A DNA stretch of 64,000 bases, taken from JAWKMZ01 sp041391965. Its GTDB lineage: Bacteria; Bacteroidota; Bacteroidia; Flavobacteriales; Flavobacteriaceae. The notes below the pieces were generated by a model. The model saw nothing but the letters and a program-made list of their open reading frames with translations. It did not search any database and was not told the DNA's origin. Location: contig JAWKMZ010000003.1 of the NCBI GenBank assembly GCA_041391965.1, positions 124,001-188,000 of the forward strand, written 5' to 3'. The position numbers were made by a program, and so were the translations under genes. This document shows positions 26,319 through 36,600 of this stretch, piece after piece; positions within the stretch are counted from its first letter, which is position 1, and each line of letters opens with the position of its first letter.

Positions 26319-27833
26319 ATGTCATCATCAATACAAGCAATTAGCGAACAACAAACCAAAAAAAACCTTTATGATTATCAGCTTGCTGATTTAAACCGAA
26401 TTTTTGAAGTTATAAAAAATTCACCAGACAACTATAATCTATTGTATCAATTGCCAACAGGAGGAGGAAAGACCGTCATTTTCTCTGAAATTGTAAGACG
26501 ATACATTCAAAATCACCACAAAAAAGTAGTGATTTTAACCCATCGTATTGAATTATGCAAACAAACCTCAAAAATGCTTTCAAGTTTTGAGGTTCCTAAT
26601 AAAATCATCAACAGCAAAGTAAAAGAACTTGCTGACCAAGACCATTACAAATGTTTTGTGGCCATGGTTGAAACGTTAAATAATCGTCTTAATGACAACA
26701 AACTAAAATTAGAAGATATTGGGTTGGTTATTATTGATGAAGCGCATTACAACTCGTTCCGCAAATTGTTTAAGTTTTTTGAAAACTGCTTTATCCTTGG
26801 TGTTACAGCAACACCTTTAAGTTCTAATATTAAATTGCCAATGAAAGACAACTATCAAAAACTGATTGTTGGTGATGATATTTCGACCTTAATTAAAAAC
26901 GGTTTTTTAGCAAAAGCTGAACTTTACAACTTTGATGTTGCACTCAATACGCTTAAAATTGGTATTAATGGCGATTATACTGTAAAATCATCAGAAGCTT
27001 TGTACACCAACTCGTATATGCAAAGCAAACTTATTTTTGCCTATGAAGAAATGTCTAAAGGCAAAAAAACTTTAATTTTCAATAATGGTATCAACACCTC
27101 AAAAGAAGTTTATTATTCATTCAAGCGCGCAGGCTACAACATCAGACACTTAGACAACACGTGTAGCAAACAAGAACGAAAAGAAATTTTAAAATGGTTT
27201 AAAAATACACCAGATGGCATTTTAACTTCAGTAAGTATTTTAACTACAGGATTTGATGAACCAACAGTTGAATCGGTTATTTTAAACAGAGCTACACGGT
27301 CTCTTACGCTTTATTTTCAGATGATTGGTAGAGGCTCTCGAATTTTAGATGACAAAAATTCTTTTTTGGTTTTAGATTTAGGAAACAACATTGCACGTTT
27401 TGGTCCTTGGGATCAACATGTAGATTGGCAACATATTTTTAAATACCCAGATATTTATCTTGATAACTTGCGAATGGACGAAGATATTGAACGTGAGTTT
27501 GTATATGTCATGCCAGATAGTACACGTACACGCTTTAAAAAATCGAAAAATATTGATTTTGATATCAAAGCCGAGTATGAAAAAGCAACCAGTGAAGGTT
27601 TAAAATCTATTACAGCAATTGAGCGCTCCATCGAACAACATTCTCAAATCATTATAGATAATTGCGACACCATTTTTGAAGCCAGAGCCATGACCAAATT
27701 GCTACAAGATGATATTGGATACCGCATCAAGCAATATTCGTATTGTATCATGAACAGTACCCAAAATTACAAAGATTGGTTAATGGAGGAATACAATCGT
27801 AAATTAAGATTAAGTTTCAACGGAAAGTTTTAA
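26319..27833 (+). CDS. Superfamily 2 DEAD/DEAH-box helicase (RadD/type III restriction-like)
   Basis: The 504-residue protein starts with a Q-region (YDYQLADLNRIF) and Walker A motif LPTGGGKT. Motif II is DEAH (VIIDEAHYN), with motif III VTATPL and C-terminal helicase motifs TGFDEPTVESV and QMIGRGSR. This is a complete two-lobed SF2 motor. The last 120 residues form an extra helical tail without zinc cysteines. No methylase or nuclease gene is adjacent, so a restriction role is not supported. Stand-alone relatives such as RadD act in DNA repair. A TAATTTTG -7-type box lies at 26283-26290. Confidence 0.85.
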   Translation: MSSSIQAISEQQTKKNLYDYQLADLNRIFEVIKNSPDNYNLLYQLPTGGGKTVIFSEIVRRYIQNHHKKVVILTHRIELCKQTSKMLSSFEVPNKIINSKVKELADQDHYKCFVAMVETLNNRLNDNKLKLEDIGLVIIDEAHYNSFRKLFKFFENCFILGVTATPLSSNIKLPMKDNYQKLIVGDDISTLIKNGFLAKAELYNFDVALNTLKIGINGDYTVKSSEALYTNSYMQSKLIFAYEEMSKGKKTLIFNNGINTSKEVYYSFKRAGYNIRHLDNTCSKQERKEILKWFKNTPDGILTSVSILTTGFDEPTVESVILNRATRSLTLYFQMIGRGSRILDDKNSFLVLDLGNNIARFGPWDQHVDWQHIFKYPDIYLDNLRMDEDIEREFVYVMPDSTRTRFKKSKNIDFDIKAEYEKATSEGLKSITAIERSIEQHSQIIIDNCDTIFEARAMTKLLQDDIGYRIKQYSYCIMNSTQNYKDWLMEEYNRKLRLSFNGKF

Positions 27834-27927
27834 CGTTTTCTTTAAAATTTTAATCACAATAAAACGTTAGTTTCGCTAAAGGGTACAGTTTTTGATTCTT
27901 TAAACAACATCTGTTTTTTTATAGTCT

Positions 27928-28620
27928 ATGAGTTCCATAAAATTTAAAATAGTCTGTTTCTTTTTTTTCTTGCTATCTGTGCATCTTTTTGCTCAGGTAA
28001 AAGATGGTGAGCAAAAATCGGTACCAATTCCTGCTGAAAAATCTGAAAATGGGCAAAAAGATTCCATCACAAAACCTATCAAAATAGAACCAAAACCGCA
28101 ACCCAGCTTAAGTATTACTAAAAATGATAATGTAGAAGGCACTAATATCAAAAAACAGTTCACTATCAAAAATAAAAAAGAAGAATTCTCTATGTTTGAT
28201 AACAGTACCTTAATTAATCCTGGACAAATATTTGAAAAAAAATGGAATGCCAAAGCCATAGAGCAAGGTTTTAAACCCGAAACTATGGAAGACCAGTTTT
28301 TGGGCAACTTTACGATGGTGGGCGAAAATGCTAATATTATTTGTCGAGATTTTGAATATCCTGATGGAGACCGTGTTCGTGTGTTTGTAAATGACGAAGT
28401 TTTTGTACCAGATTTATTGTTAACCTCAGGTTACAAAAGCTTTAAAGTACCCTTGGTTAAAGGTATCAACAAAATAGACTTCTACGCACTCAATCAAGGA
28501 GACTCAGGACCTAATACTGCAGAGTTTCAGGTGTATGATGACAATGATGTTTTAGTATCTTCTAAACAATGGAACCTCCTAACTGGTGTCAAAGCCACAA
28601 TTATAGTAGTAAAAGAGTAA
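27928..28620 (+). CDS. Secreted protein of unknown function, 230 aa
   Basis: A type I signal peptide (about 22 residues, ending HLFAQ) is followed by a low-complexity Lys/Pro/Glu-rich linker to about residue 70. The C-terminal half, from about 85, is all-beta in character (ENANIICRDFEYPDGDRVRVFVND, LTSGYKSFKVPL, INKIDFYALNQG). It looks like a single Ig-like or jelly-roll sandwich. No catalytic motif or sorting tail is visible. The protein is probably periplasmic or surface-associated. It follows the helicase by 94 bases but has no obvious functional tie. Confidence 0.75.
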   Translation: MSSIKFKIVCFFFFLLSVHLFAQVKDGEQKSVPIPAEKSENGQKDSITKPIKIEPKPQPSLSITKNDNVEGTNIKKQFTIKNKKEEFSMFDNSTLINPGQIFEKKWNAKAIEQGFKPETMEDQFLGNFTMVGENANIICRDFEYPDGDRVRVFVNDEVFVPDLLLTSGYKSFKVPLVKGINKIDFYALNQGDSGPNTAEFQVYDDNDVLVSSKQWNLLTGVKATIIVVKE

Positions 28621-28659
28621 TAATCATCATCATACTTTTTACAATTAAATTCTAAACCC

Positions 28660-28667
28660 TATATTTG
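28660..28667 (+). promoter_or_regulatory. Possible -7 box for the cold-shock-domain gene
   Basis: TATATTTG matches the Bacteroidota TAnnTTTG element and lies about 160 bases before the start codon. That would give the long 5' leader common to cold-shock genes. No TTTG element is seen at the right distance upstream, so this is tentative. Confidence 0.3.
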
Positions 28668-28826
28668 TAAGGAGTTTAAGAAGCTTGTCATAAAATCATA
28701 ATGGCATCAGCATTTTAAACACTGGATTAATCTTTCGGTAAATCAATTACTTTTTTTTAATTGCCTATCCTTAGCATTCTTTTAGTAACTCAATAATTAA
28801 CCTTAAAATATATTTTATAAAAACGA

Positions 28827-29273
28827 ATGGCAAAGTCGCAACAGACCTATAGTAAAATTGAAAAAGAAAAAGCTCGCGCTAAAAAAAGAGAAGAAAAGCA
28901 AAAGAAAAAAGAAGCACGCAAAGCAGAAGGTGGCAACGGAGGTATTCAGTTTGCTTATGTAGATGCTTATGGCAATTTAACCGACACACCTCCAAACCCT
29001 GAAGACAAAATTAAAGTAGATGCTGAAAGCATTGTTTTAGGCGTTCCTAAAAAAGAAGAAAGTGACGAAAATGATAATCCAACACGTACTGGTAAAGTCA
29101 CTTTCTATAACAGTTCAAAAGGTTTCGGATTTATTATTGATGCAGAAAACAACGAAAAATACTTCTGCCACGTCAGCGGTTTATTAAGTGATATTGTTGA
29201 AAACGATAAAGTTACTTTTGAGTTAGAACGTGGACAACGTGGCATGAATGCTGTTAAAGTACAAAAGGTTTAA
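28827..29273 (+). CDS. Cold-shock-domain protein with charged N-terminal extension
   Basis: The 148-residue protein begins with about 35 residues of Lys/Arg/Glu-rich helix (KEKARAKKREEKQKKKEARK). A linker follows, then a cold-shock domain at about 83-148. The RNA-binding motifs are visible as KGFGFI (RNP1) and YFCHVSG (RNP2-like). It should bind single-stranded RNA or DNA as a chaperone. The extension, longer than classic 67-residue Csp proteins, is common in Bacteroidota and may add nucleic-acid affinity. It is convergent with the rluE-like gene and overlaps it by four bases. Confidence 0.88.
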   Translation: MAKSQQTYSKIEKEKARAKKREEKQKKKEARKAEGGNGGIQFAYVDAYGNLTDTPPNPEDKIKVDAESIVLGVPKKEESDENDNPTRTGKVTFYNSSKGFGFIIDAENNEKYFCHVSGLLSDIVENDKVTFELERGQRGMNAVKVQKV

Positions 29274-29860
29274 ACCAATTGTTTTAAAGGGATTACTTCT
29301 GCGGCTTGCATCTGTCCTAAATGAATGTTCCCAATACGCACCCTAACAAGTCTAAGTGTTGGAAAACCAACTGAGGCAGTCATTTTGCGTACTTGCCTAA
29401 ATTTACCTTCGCTAATAACAATCGAAACCCATGAGGTTGGGCCATGACGTTCATCACGTATCTTTTTACCACGTTCAGAAAACTCAGGAATTTGCTCTAA
29501 TAATTTCGCTTCACAAGGCTTTGTGGTGTAGGCAACATGTTTATGACTGATGGTAACACCTTGTCGCAATTGGGCTAAAGCAGACTCTGTAATATTGCCA
29601 TCTACTTGTACATAATACTCTTTATCCAAGCCACCTTTATTTATGGCATTACCCAATTTGCCATCAGTGGTTAGTAATAACAAACCTTCCGAATCTTTAT
29701 CTAAACGACCAATAGGCATTGTGCCTTCAGGAAAATTATACAGTGCACTTATGAATTTCATTTTTTGCTGATGCTTGGCATTACTTGCAAACTGACTCAA
29801 ATAACCAAAGGGTTTATTGAGTTTAAAATGTTGGTGATGTGTTGCTTTAGATTGTTCCAT
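29270..29860 (-). CDS. Pseudouridine synthase, RluE/RsuA family
   Basis: This 196-residue enzyme isomerises a uridine in ribosomal RNA. It begins with the family's strand (HFKLNKPFGYLSQF) and carries the catalytic motif GRLDKDSEGLLLLTTDG with the active-site Asp in RLD. FRQVRKMTASVGFPTLRLVRVRIG is the RsuA-type C-terminal signature. It lacks the N-terminal S4 domain, as RluE does, so 23S U2457 is the probable target by analogy. Its start overlaps the end of topB by 14 bases. Confidence 0.88.
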   Translation of the reverse strand: MEQSKATHHQHFKLNKPFGYLSQFASNAKHQQKMKFISALYNFPEGTMPIGRLDKDSEGLLLLTTDGKLGNAINKGGLDKEYYVQVDGNITESALAQLRQGVTISHKHVAYTTKPCEAKLLEQIPEFSERGKKIRDERHGPTSWVSIVISEGKFRQVRKMTASVGFPTLRLVRVRIGNIHLGQMQAAEVIPLKQLV

Positions 29861-31850
29861 TTAAAATAGTAACAACAAGTGATTTAGTTAGTTTTTTTCC
29901 TTGTGCTTTGGCTCTAATATCTTCAAAGCTAAAACGGAAATCACAACCAGTTTTATAGCTGCTGCAACCATAAGCGGTTTTACCTTTAATAACAACACCC
30001 TTTTTGCATTTTGGACAAGGAATGCTTTCTACAACTGCTTTTTTTGCGGTGTGTTTTGTTTTGTTTTTTGTGTTATTTTCAGATGATATGTTTGCTTTTA
30101 CAGTTTCACTACGCACTTCATACACCAGTTCATCCACCATATGCTTCATATTATTGATAAAAGTTGTAGCACTAAAAGTTCCTTTTTCTATATCTTTTAA
30201 TTGTTTTTCCCACTGACCAGTAAGCTCTGCACTTTTCAACAATTCATTTTGAATAGTGTCAATTAGCTGAATTCCTGTATTTGTGGGTAACACTTGCTTT
30301 TTATTTCGAATGATGTAGTTGCGCTTAAAAAGAGTTTCTATAATGTTAGCGCGTGTTGATGGTCGTCCAATGCCATTTTCTTTCATCAAATCGCGCAACT
30401 CATCGTCATCTACTTGCTTGCCTGCAGTTTCCATTGCACGTAGGAGGGAAGCTTCCGTAAATTGTGCTGGTGCTTTGGTTTGCTTTTCTAAAAAAGATGG
30501 CTCGTGTGGACCTTGTTCGCCTTTGGTAAAAGACGGCAATATATTAGGCTCTTTTTTGGAGCTATCGTCTGTTTCAAAAACATCACGCCAACCTTTTTTT
30601 AAGATTTCTTTTCCTGTGGTTTTAAAATTGACATCAGTCACTTTTCCTAACACTGTGGTGTTAGATACTGTACAATCGTCATAAAACACTGCAATAAATC
30701 GACGTGTAATACTATCATATACCAATTGTTGGTTGTAAGGTAGTTGCATTTCTATACCTGTAGGAATAATAGCATGATGATCGGTTACTTTTTTATCATT
30801 AAACACCTTTGCAGACTTCTTGATTTTTTTATCAAGCAAAGGAGTTGTTAATGAACTATAAGCGGTCAGTTGCTTTAAAATACCTGCCACTTTAGGATAC
30901 ACATCATTAGGCAAAAAGGTAGTGTCCACTCTTGGGTAGGTCACTACTTTTTGTTCATATAAACTTTGTACCAATTTTAAGGTGTCTTCAGCCGAAAAGC
31001 TAAACTTAGTATTGCAATACACTTGTAAGCTTGTCAAATCAAATAACTTTGGTGCGTACTCTTTTCCTTTCTTTTTGGTAACTGATACAATCTCAAAAGG
31101 ATGATTTTTTACTTTATTAGCCAAGATTTCGCCTGCTTCCATCTTTAAAAAACGTCCTTCTTCATAACTGAATAAGGTATCTTTGTATAATGTTTGTAAT
31201 TCCCAATAGGGTTGTGGTACAAAATTTTCGATTTCTTTAAAACGGCTAACTACCATTGCTAAGGTTGGTGTTTGCACACGACCAACAGATAAAACTTGTT
31301 TGTAACCACCATGTTTTACAGTATATAAACGTGTGGCATTGATGCCTAATAACCAATCACCAATAGCTCTCGAAAAGCCAGCGTAATACAAATTGTCATA
31401 CTGTGATGCAGGTTTTAGTTTTTCAAAACCTTCTTTTATGGCTTCAGTAGTCAAAGACGAAATCCACAAACGTTTAACTTCACCTTTATAATTGGCTTGC
31501 TCCATAACCCAACGTTGTATCAATTCTCCTTCTTGTCCTGCATCACCACAATTGATAATCAACTTAGTGTTTTCAAATAATCGTTTTACAATATTAAATT
31601 GCTTTTGAATGCCAGCGTTATCTGTAACCTTGGTCTTGAACTTTTCTGGAAGCATTGGTAGGTTGTTCAAATCCCAACTTTTCCAATGTGGCTTGTAATC
31701 ATTGGGTTCGCATAAGGTACACAAATGCCCAAAAGTATAGGTTACTACATAGCCATTGCCTTCATAATACCCATCATGTTTGGTGTTAGCACCTAATACA
31801 GAGGCAATTTCTCGTGCTACACTGGGTTTTTCAGCTATACATACAGTCAC
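29847..31850 (-). CDS. topB: DNA topoisomerase III (type IA)
   Basis: This 667-residue type IA topoisomerase relaxes and decatenates DNA through a 5'-phosphotyrosine link. The Toprim domain starts CIAEKPSVAREIA. The active-site tyrosine is Y305 in VTYPRVDTTFLP. The protein ends with one zinc-ribbon-like repeat (PCPKCKKGVVIKG...GC). Start is the GTG at 31850, because the nearby ATG triplets are out of frame. The overlap with the rluE-like gene implies one transcript. Confidence 0.93.
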   Translation of the reverse strand: MTVCIAEKPSVAREIASVLGANTKHDGYYEGNGYVVTYTFGHLCTLCEPNDYKPHWKSWDLNNLPMLPEKFKTKVTDNAGIQKQFNIVKRLFENTKLIINCGDAGQEGELIQRWVMEQANYKGEVKRLWISSLTTEAIKEGFEKLKPASQYDNLYYAGFSRAIGDWLLGINATRLYTVKHGGYKQVLSVGRVQTPTLAMVVSRFKEIENFVPQPYWELQTLYKDTLFSYEEGRFLKMEAGEILANKVKNHPFEIVSVTKKKGKEYAPKLFDLTSLQVYCNTKFSFSAEDTLKLVQSLYEQKVVTYPRVDTTFLPNDVYPKVAGILKQLTAYSSLTTPLLDKKIKKSAKVFNDKKVTDHHAIIPTGIEMQLPYNQQLVYDSITRRFIAVFYDDCTVSNTTVLGKVTDVNFKTTGKEILKKGWRDVFETDDSSKKEPNILPSFTKGEQGPHEPSFLEKQTKAPAQFTEASLLRAMETAGKQVDDDELRDLMKENGIGRPSTRANIIETLFKRNYIIRNKKQVLPTNTGIQLIDTIQNELLKSAELTGQWEKQLKDIEKGTFSATTFINNMKHMVDELVYEVRSETVKANISSENNTKNKTKHTAKKAVVESIPCPKCKKGVVIKGKTAYGCSSYKTGCDFRFSFEDIRAKAQGKKLTKSLVVTILNGTI

Positions 31851-32065
31851 ATTATTGTTTTTTTGGCAATTTAAAAGCAGTGCAAATTAAGTAAATTTAT
31901 AAAGAGACTTTGTCTATTTATGATGCAATTTTTGGAATTAATCGTCATACAAATTAGCAATAGCAAATCTATACAAGATGTTAAAATAAAATAAGAGTTT
32001 TTTAATTTTTTGTAATTTTGAAGAACTCCTTTTCATTAAATCTAATAATTTTAATTCACAATCTT

Positions 32066-33574
32066 ATGAGAGAAGCTGTAAAGTTTACATTCATTATTAG
32101 TTGTTTGACCGCTTTAATTGTAGGCGTTATTATTTGGCCAAAAATAGGAATTATCGTCATTGCTGCTATCTTTTTAGTAATAGGCATTTATGATATTGTA
32201 CAAAAAAAGCACACTATTTTAAGAAACTTTCCATTATTGGGTCACATGCGTTATCTGTTAGAAATGATAGGTCCTGAACTCCATCAGTACTTTGTTGAGT
32301 CTGATACCGATGGAAAACCTATTGACAGAAACCATCGCACTTACATTTATGAGCGAGCAAAACTTGATAAAGAAACTCATCCATTTGGGACAGAGCTCAA
32401 TGTTGAAGCCAACAACTACAAATGGATGGAACACAGTATTTATCCAGCTGCCATTTTAGAAGAAGCACCACGAGTGTTGGTTGGTGGTCCAGATTGTAAG
32501 CAGCCTTATGCCGCCAGTTTGTTTAATATCTCAGCGATGAGCTTTGGTGCTTTGAGCAAAAACGCGGTAATGGCATTAAATAAAGGCGCCAAAGCAGGAA
32601 ACTTTTTCCATGATACTGGCGAAGGAGGCATCTCTGAATACCATTTACAAGGTGGTGATTTGGTCTATGAGGTTGGCACAGGCTATTTTGGATGCCGAAC
32701 CGAAGATGGGCATTTTTCACCTGAAAAGTTTAAAGAAAAAGCCGCTATACCTGAGGTTAAAATGATTGAAATCAAAATCTCTCAAGGTGCAAAACCAGGT
32801 CATGGTGGTGTATTACCTGCAGCTAAAAATACTGATGAAATAGCTGGTATTCGCGGTGTCAAAGCGCATACTGATGTAATTTCACCTCCAGGACACTCGG
32901 CTTTCAGTGATGCGGAAGGTCTTATGCAATTTATAAAACAGATGCGCGAACTTTCTAATGGTAAACCTATAGGGTTTAAACTCTGTATTGGAAGCAAACA
33001 GGAGTTTATTGACATCTGTAAAGCTATGGTAAAAACCAACATCAAACCAGATTTTATCACGGTAGATGGCTCCGAAGGCGGTACAGGAGCTGCACCAATC
33101 GATTTCTCTAATTATGTTGGAATGCCATGGGAAAAAGCTTTATTGTTTGTGGTTGATACCTTACGTGGTTATGACCTTAAAAAGGACATCAAAGTCTTTA
33201 CAGCTACTAAAATATTTACTGCATTTGATATCTTCAAAGCCTTATGTATAGGAGCCGACCTTTGTAGTTCGGCGCGTGGCATGATGTTAGCATTAGGCTG
33301 TATCCAAGCACTACGCTGTGACACTAACAAATGCCCAACAGGCGTGGCAACTCAAGATGGCAAATTGATTCGTGGTTTGGTAGTAGAAGATAAATGGAAA
33401 CGCGTTAGAAATTACCAAGCTAAAACTCTCAAAGACTTTTTAGAACTCTTTGCTGGTGCTGGTTGTACCGATTTGTCTCAACTTCAACGCAAATTCATTC
33501 ATAAACAAATGCAGAATGATATGGTCTGTTATGAAGACTTGTATCCAACCGTAAAGGACGGTGCATATTTATAA
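32066..33574 (+). CDS. Membrane-anchored FMN-binding GltB-like protein (glutamate synthase family)
   Basis: From the ATG at 32066 the product is 502 residues. Two hydrophobic segments at the N terminus (about 4-45) anchor it. The rest is the glutamate synthase FMN-binding barrel, with FNISAMSFGALSKNAVMALNKGAK, HDTGEGGISEYH, AKPGHGGVLPA, VDGSEGGTGAAP and the cysteine-containing CIQALRCDTNKCPTG. The amidotransferase and GltD parts of true glutamate synthase are missing. Many bacteria hold such stand-alone proteins, and their substrate is not settled. A TTG at 32018 would add 16 residues, and a TAATTTTG box at 32013 overlaps it. Confidence 0.85.
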   Translation: MREAVKFTFIISCLTALIVGVIIWPKIGIIVIAAIFLVIGIYDIVQKKHTILRNFPLLGHMRYLLEMIGPELHQYFVESDTDGKPIDRNHRTYIYERAKLDKETHPFGTELNVEANNYKWMEHSIYPAAILEEAPRVLVGGPDCKQPYAASLFNISAMSFGALSKNAVMALNKGAKAGNFFHDTGEGGISEYHLQGGDLVYEVGTGYFGCRTEDGHFSPEKFKEKAAIPEVKMIEIKISQGAKPGHGGVLPAAKNTDEIAGIRGVKAHTDVISPPGHSAFSDAEGLMQFIKQMRELSNGKPIGFKLCIGSKQEFIDICKAMVKTNIKPDFITVDGSEGGTGAAPIDFSNYVGMPWEKALLFVVDTLRGYDLKKDIKVFTATKIFTAFDIFKALCIGADLCSSARGMMLALGCIQALRCDTNKCPTGVATQDGKLIRGLVVEDKWKRVRNYQAKTLKDFLELFAGAGCTDLSQLQRKFIHKQMQNDMVCYEDLYPTVKDGAYL

Positions 33575-33613
33575 ATGTCCATATATGTAAAAAGGGAGCC
33601 AAAATTTATTACT

Positions 33614-33641
33614 TTGGAATCACATAAAAATTGTAATTTTA
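33614..33641 (+). promoter_or_regulatory. Candidate promoter of the sortilin-like gene
   Basis: TTG at 33614-33616 and TAATTTTA at 33634-33641 are 17 bases apart. This is one mismatch from the Bacteroidota TTG / TAnnTTTG pattern and would give a 5' leader of about 40 bases before the ATG at 33690. Confidence 0.35.
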
Positions 33642-33689
33642 TGACCAAGCCCTCATTTAACTACCATTACGCCGTTAAAAAATTTCCAA

Positions 33690-36600
33690 ATGAAAAAAAC
33701 AACTCTTTTAAGTTTTGCAGTTTTATGCCTAAGTCTGCAGATGACCTATGCACAAAAATCAAAGAAAGAAGATAAGCAACCCTTAGACACCATAAAGCTC
33801 GATGGACTTAAATGGCGCCATATTGGTCCTTCATTAACCTCGGGTCGTATTTCTGATATTGCGGTCAATCCAGACAATCCCTATGAGTATTATGTAGCTT
33901 CCGCCGCTGGTGGTGTTTGGAAAACCATCAATTCAGGAGTTGAGTATACCCCAGTTTTTGATGCTCAAGGCTCATTTTCTATAGGTTGTGTCACTATCGA
34001 CCCAAATAACTCTAATACCATTTGGGTAGGCACAGGCGAAAACAACAACCAACGCTCTGTCAATTATGGCGATGGTATTTACAAGTCCGAAGATGGCGGT
34101 GTTAGTTGGAAAAACATGGGTCTTAAAACTTCGGAACATATAGGACGTATCCTTGTGCAACCTGATAATTCTGATGTCATTTACGTTGCAGCCATCGGTC
34201 CATTATGGTCTAAAGGTGGTGAGCGTGGACTTTACAAATCAACCGATGGTGGTAATACGTGGAAAGCCATACTCACCGTTGATGAAAACACAGGAGTTAA
34301 TGATGTAGTCATGGATCCTCGCGATTCACAAATTCTATATGCTTCTACCTTTCAGCGTCGCCGCCATGTTTATACCTATGTGGGTGGTGGACCTGGTTCT
34401 GGACTTTACAAAAGTATTGATGGAGGTATTAACTGGACCAAGTTAGAAAAAGGCTTACCAACTACCGAACTTGGACGTATCGGTTTAGCTATCTCACCAG
34501 CCAATCCTGAGTATATCTACGCCATTGTAGAAGCTGCTGAAGGCAAAGGAGGCTTTTACCGCTCTACCAATAGGGGAGTGAGTTGGGATAAAATGAGTGC
34601 TCATGTAACCAGTGGAAATTATTACCAAGAAATTATTGCCGACCCTTTAGATGAAAACACCGTGTACTCCATGGATACTTGGATGAGCGTTACTAAAGAT
34701 GGAGGCAAAACCTTTAATAATGTAGGTGAAGACTTTAAGCACGTAGACAACCATTGTATGTGGATTGACCCTCACAACACCAAACATTGGCTGGTAGGTT
34801 GCGATGGTGGTCTTTACGAAACCTTTGATGCTGCTAAATCATGGGATTTTAAAGAGAACATTCCTGTAACTCAGTTTTATAAGGTTGCCTTAGACAATGC
34901 CTATCCTTTTTATAATGTGTACGGAGGCACACAGGACAACTTTAGTATTGGAGGACCTTCTCGTGTGATAACCGACCATGGCATCACTAATTTTGATTGG
35001 TTTATTACCAACGGTGGCGATGGGTTTGAATCGCAAGTGGACCAACAAAATCCTGATATTGTTTATGCCCAATCCCAAAATGGTGGACTGGTTCGATATG
35101 ACAAAAAGAGTGGTGAAGCTGTAGGTATTCAGCCCAAAGAACGTGAAGGAGAAGATGCCTATCGTTGGAACTGGGATGCACCTTTAGCAGTCAGTCATCA
35201 TAAAAGTGGTCGTATTTACTTTGCTGCCAATAAACTATTCCGTTCAAACGATTATGGCAACAGTTGGCAAGTGATTAGTGGTGACCTTTCACAACACATC
35301 AACCGTAATAACTTAAAAGTATATGACCGCATAGTCAGCATTGATGCGGTTGCAAAAAATGGTTCCACATCACCTTATGGTGCCATTGTTGCTCTGTCAG
35401 AATCACCTGTGGACGAAAACCTAATTGTTGTAGGTACTGATGATGGCCTGATACAAATTACTGAAGATGCTGGTGCACATTGGCGCAAAGTTAGTAACAT
35501 CAGTGGTGCTCCTTTACGTTCTTATGTCAATAGCGTATTAACTTCAAGCCATGATGCCAATGTGATTTATGCTGCTTTTAATCATCATAAGTATGGCGAC
35601 TTTAACCCTTATGTATTCAAATCTACCGATAAAGGGCGTACATGGTCTAATATCAGTGCCAACCTTCCAGAACGTGGCAGTGTCTATGCTTTAGCAGAAG
35701 ACCCTGTAGATAACAATTTATTGTTTTGCGGTACCGAATTTGGAGTCTATTTTTCACCTAATGGTGGCCAACGTTGGAAAGCTTTGGGCAATGGACTCCC
35801 AACAATTTTGGTGCGTGACATTGCCATCCAAAAACGTGAAAACGACCTTGTGTTAGGAACTTTTGGACGGGGCTTTTATGTATTGGATGATTATTCGTCT
35901 TTGCGTAGCATTAAAAATGCTGTCCCAACTCAAAAAGCCGAAATATATCCTATCCGCAAAGCACTCATTTGGGAAAAGAGTACCCCTTTAGGCTTACCAG
36001 GAAAAGCCTTTCAAGGCGATAATTTTTATACAGCTCCTAATTTAGGCCCAGAAGTGATGATTACCTATTATTATGATGATACTTACACCTCCTTAGAAGA
36101 CCAGCGTAAAAAACAAGAAAAAGAACGTATTAAAAAGAACGAAGATACACCATATCCAAGTTATAACGAATTAAAAGCAGAAACCGAAGAGGAAACCCCT
36201 CAATTACTGTTTGAGTTTAAAGACGTCAATGGTACTATTGTTAAAAAACAGACCCAACCTGTTACCAAAGGCTTACAACGCTTTAATTGGAACTTGCGCT
36301 ACACGCTTCAAAACCCAGTAAATTTCAATACTTCAGAATTTTACAACCCATTTGCAGGTCGTGATGAAGGTTCTTTGGTGGTACCCGGAACTTATACTGT
36401 AAGCATGAGTTTATTAAAAGGAGCTGAGCGTACAGCATTGACTCAGCCTGTAAGTTTTGAGGTTAAAGCTTTAGACAATACCGTAATGCCAGCTAAAGAC
36501 CGTGCCGAAAAAGTAGCTTTTCAAAAGGATATTGCTGCCTTAGAAGCCGATTTGGAGAAAACACAGTATTTGATGAACGAAATGAACAACAAACTGAAAT

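Noticed and set aside
26319..27833. Helicase considered as part of a restriction or anti-phage system
   Set aside because: No methyltransferase, nuclease or specificity gene lies nearby. The neighbours are envelope and cold-shock genes.
31919..31993. Short plus-strand ORF upstream of the GltB-like gene
   Set aside because: It has no conserved character, and its surroundings look like an ordinary leader.
33575..33775. 66-codon plus-strand ORF between the GltB-like and sortilin-like genes
   Set aside because: It overlaps the strong signal-peptide start at 33690 in another frame, and its product has no domain or membrane character. The region carries a likely promoter instead.
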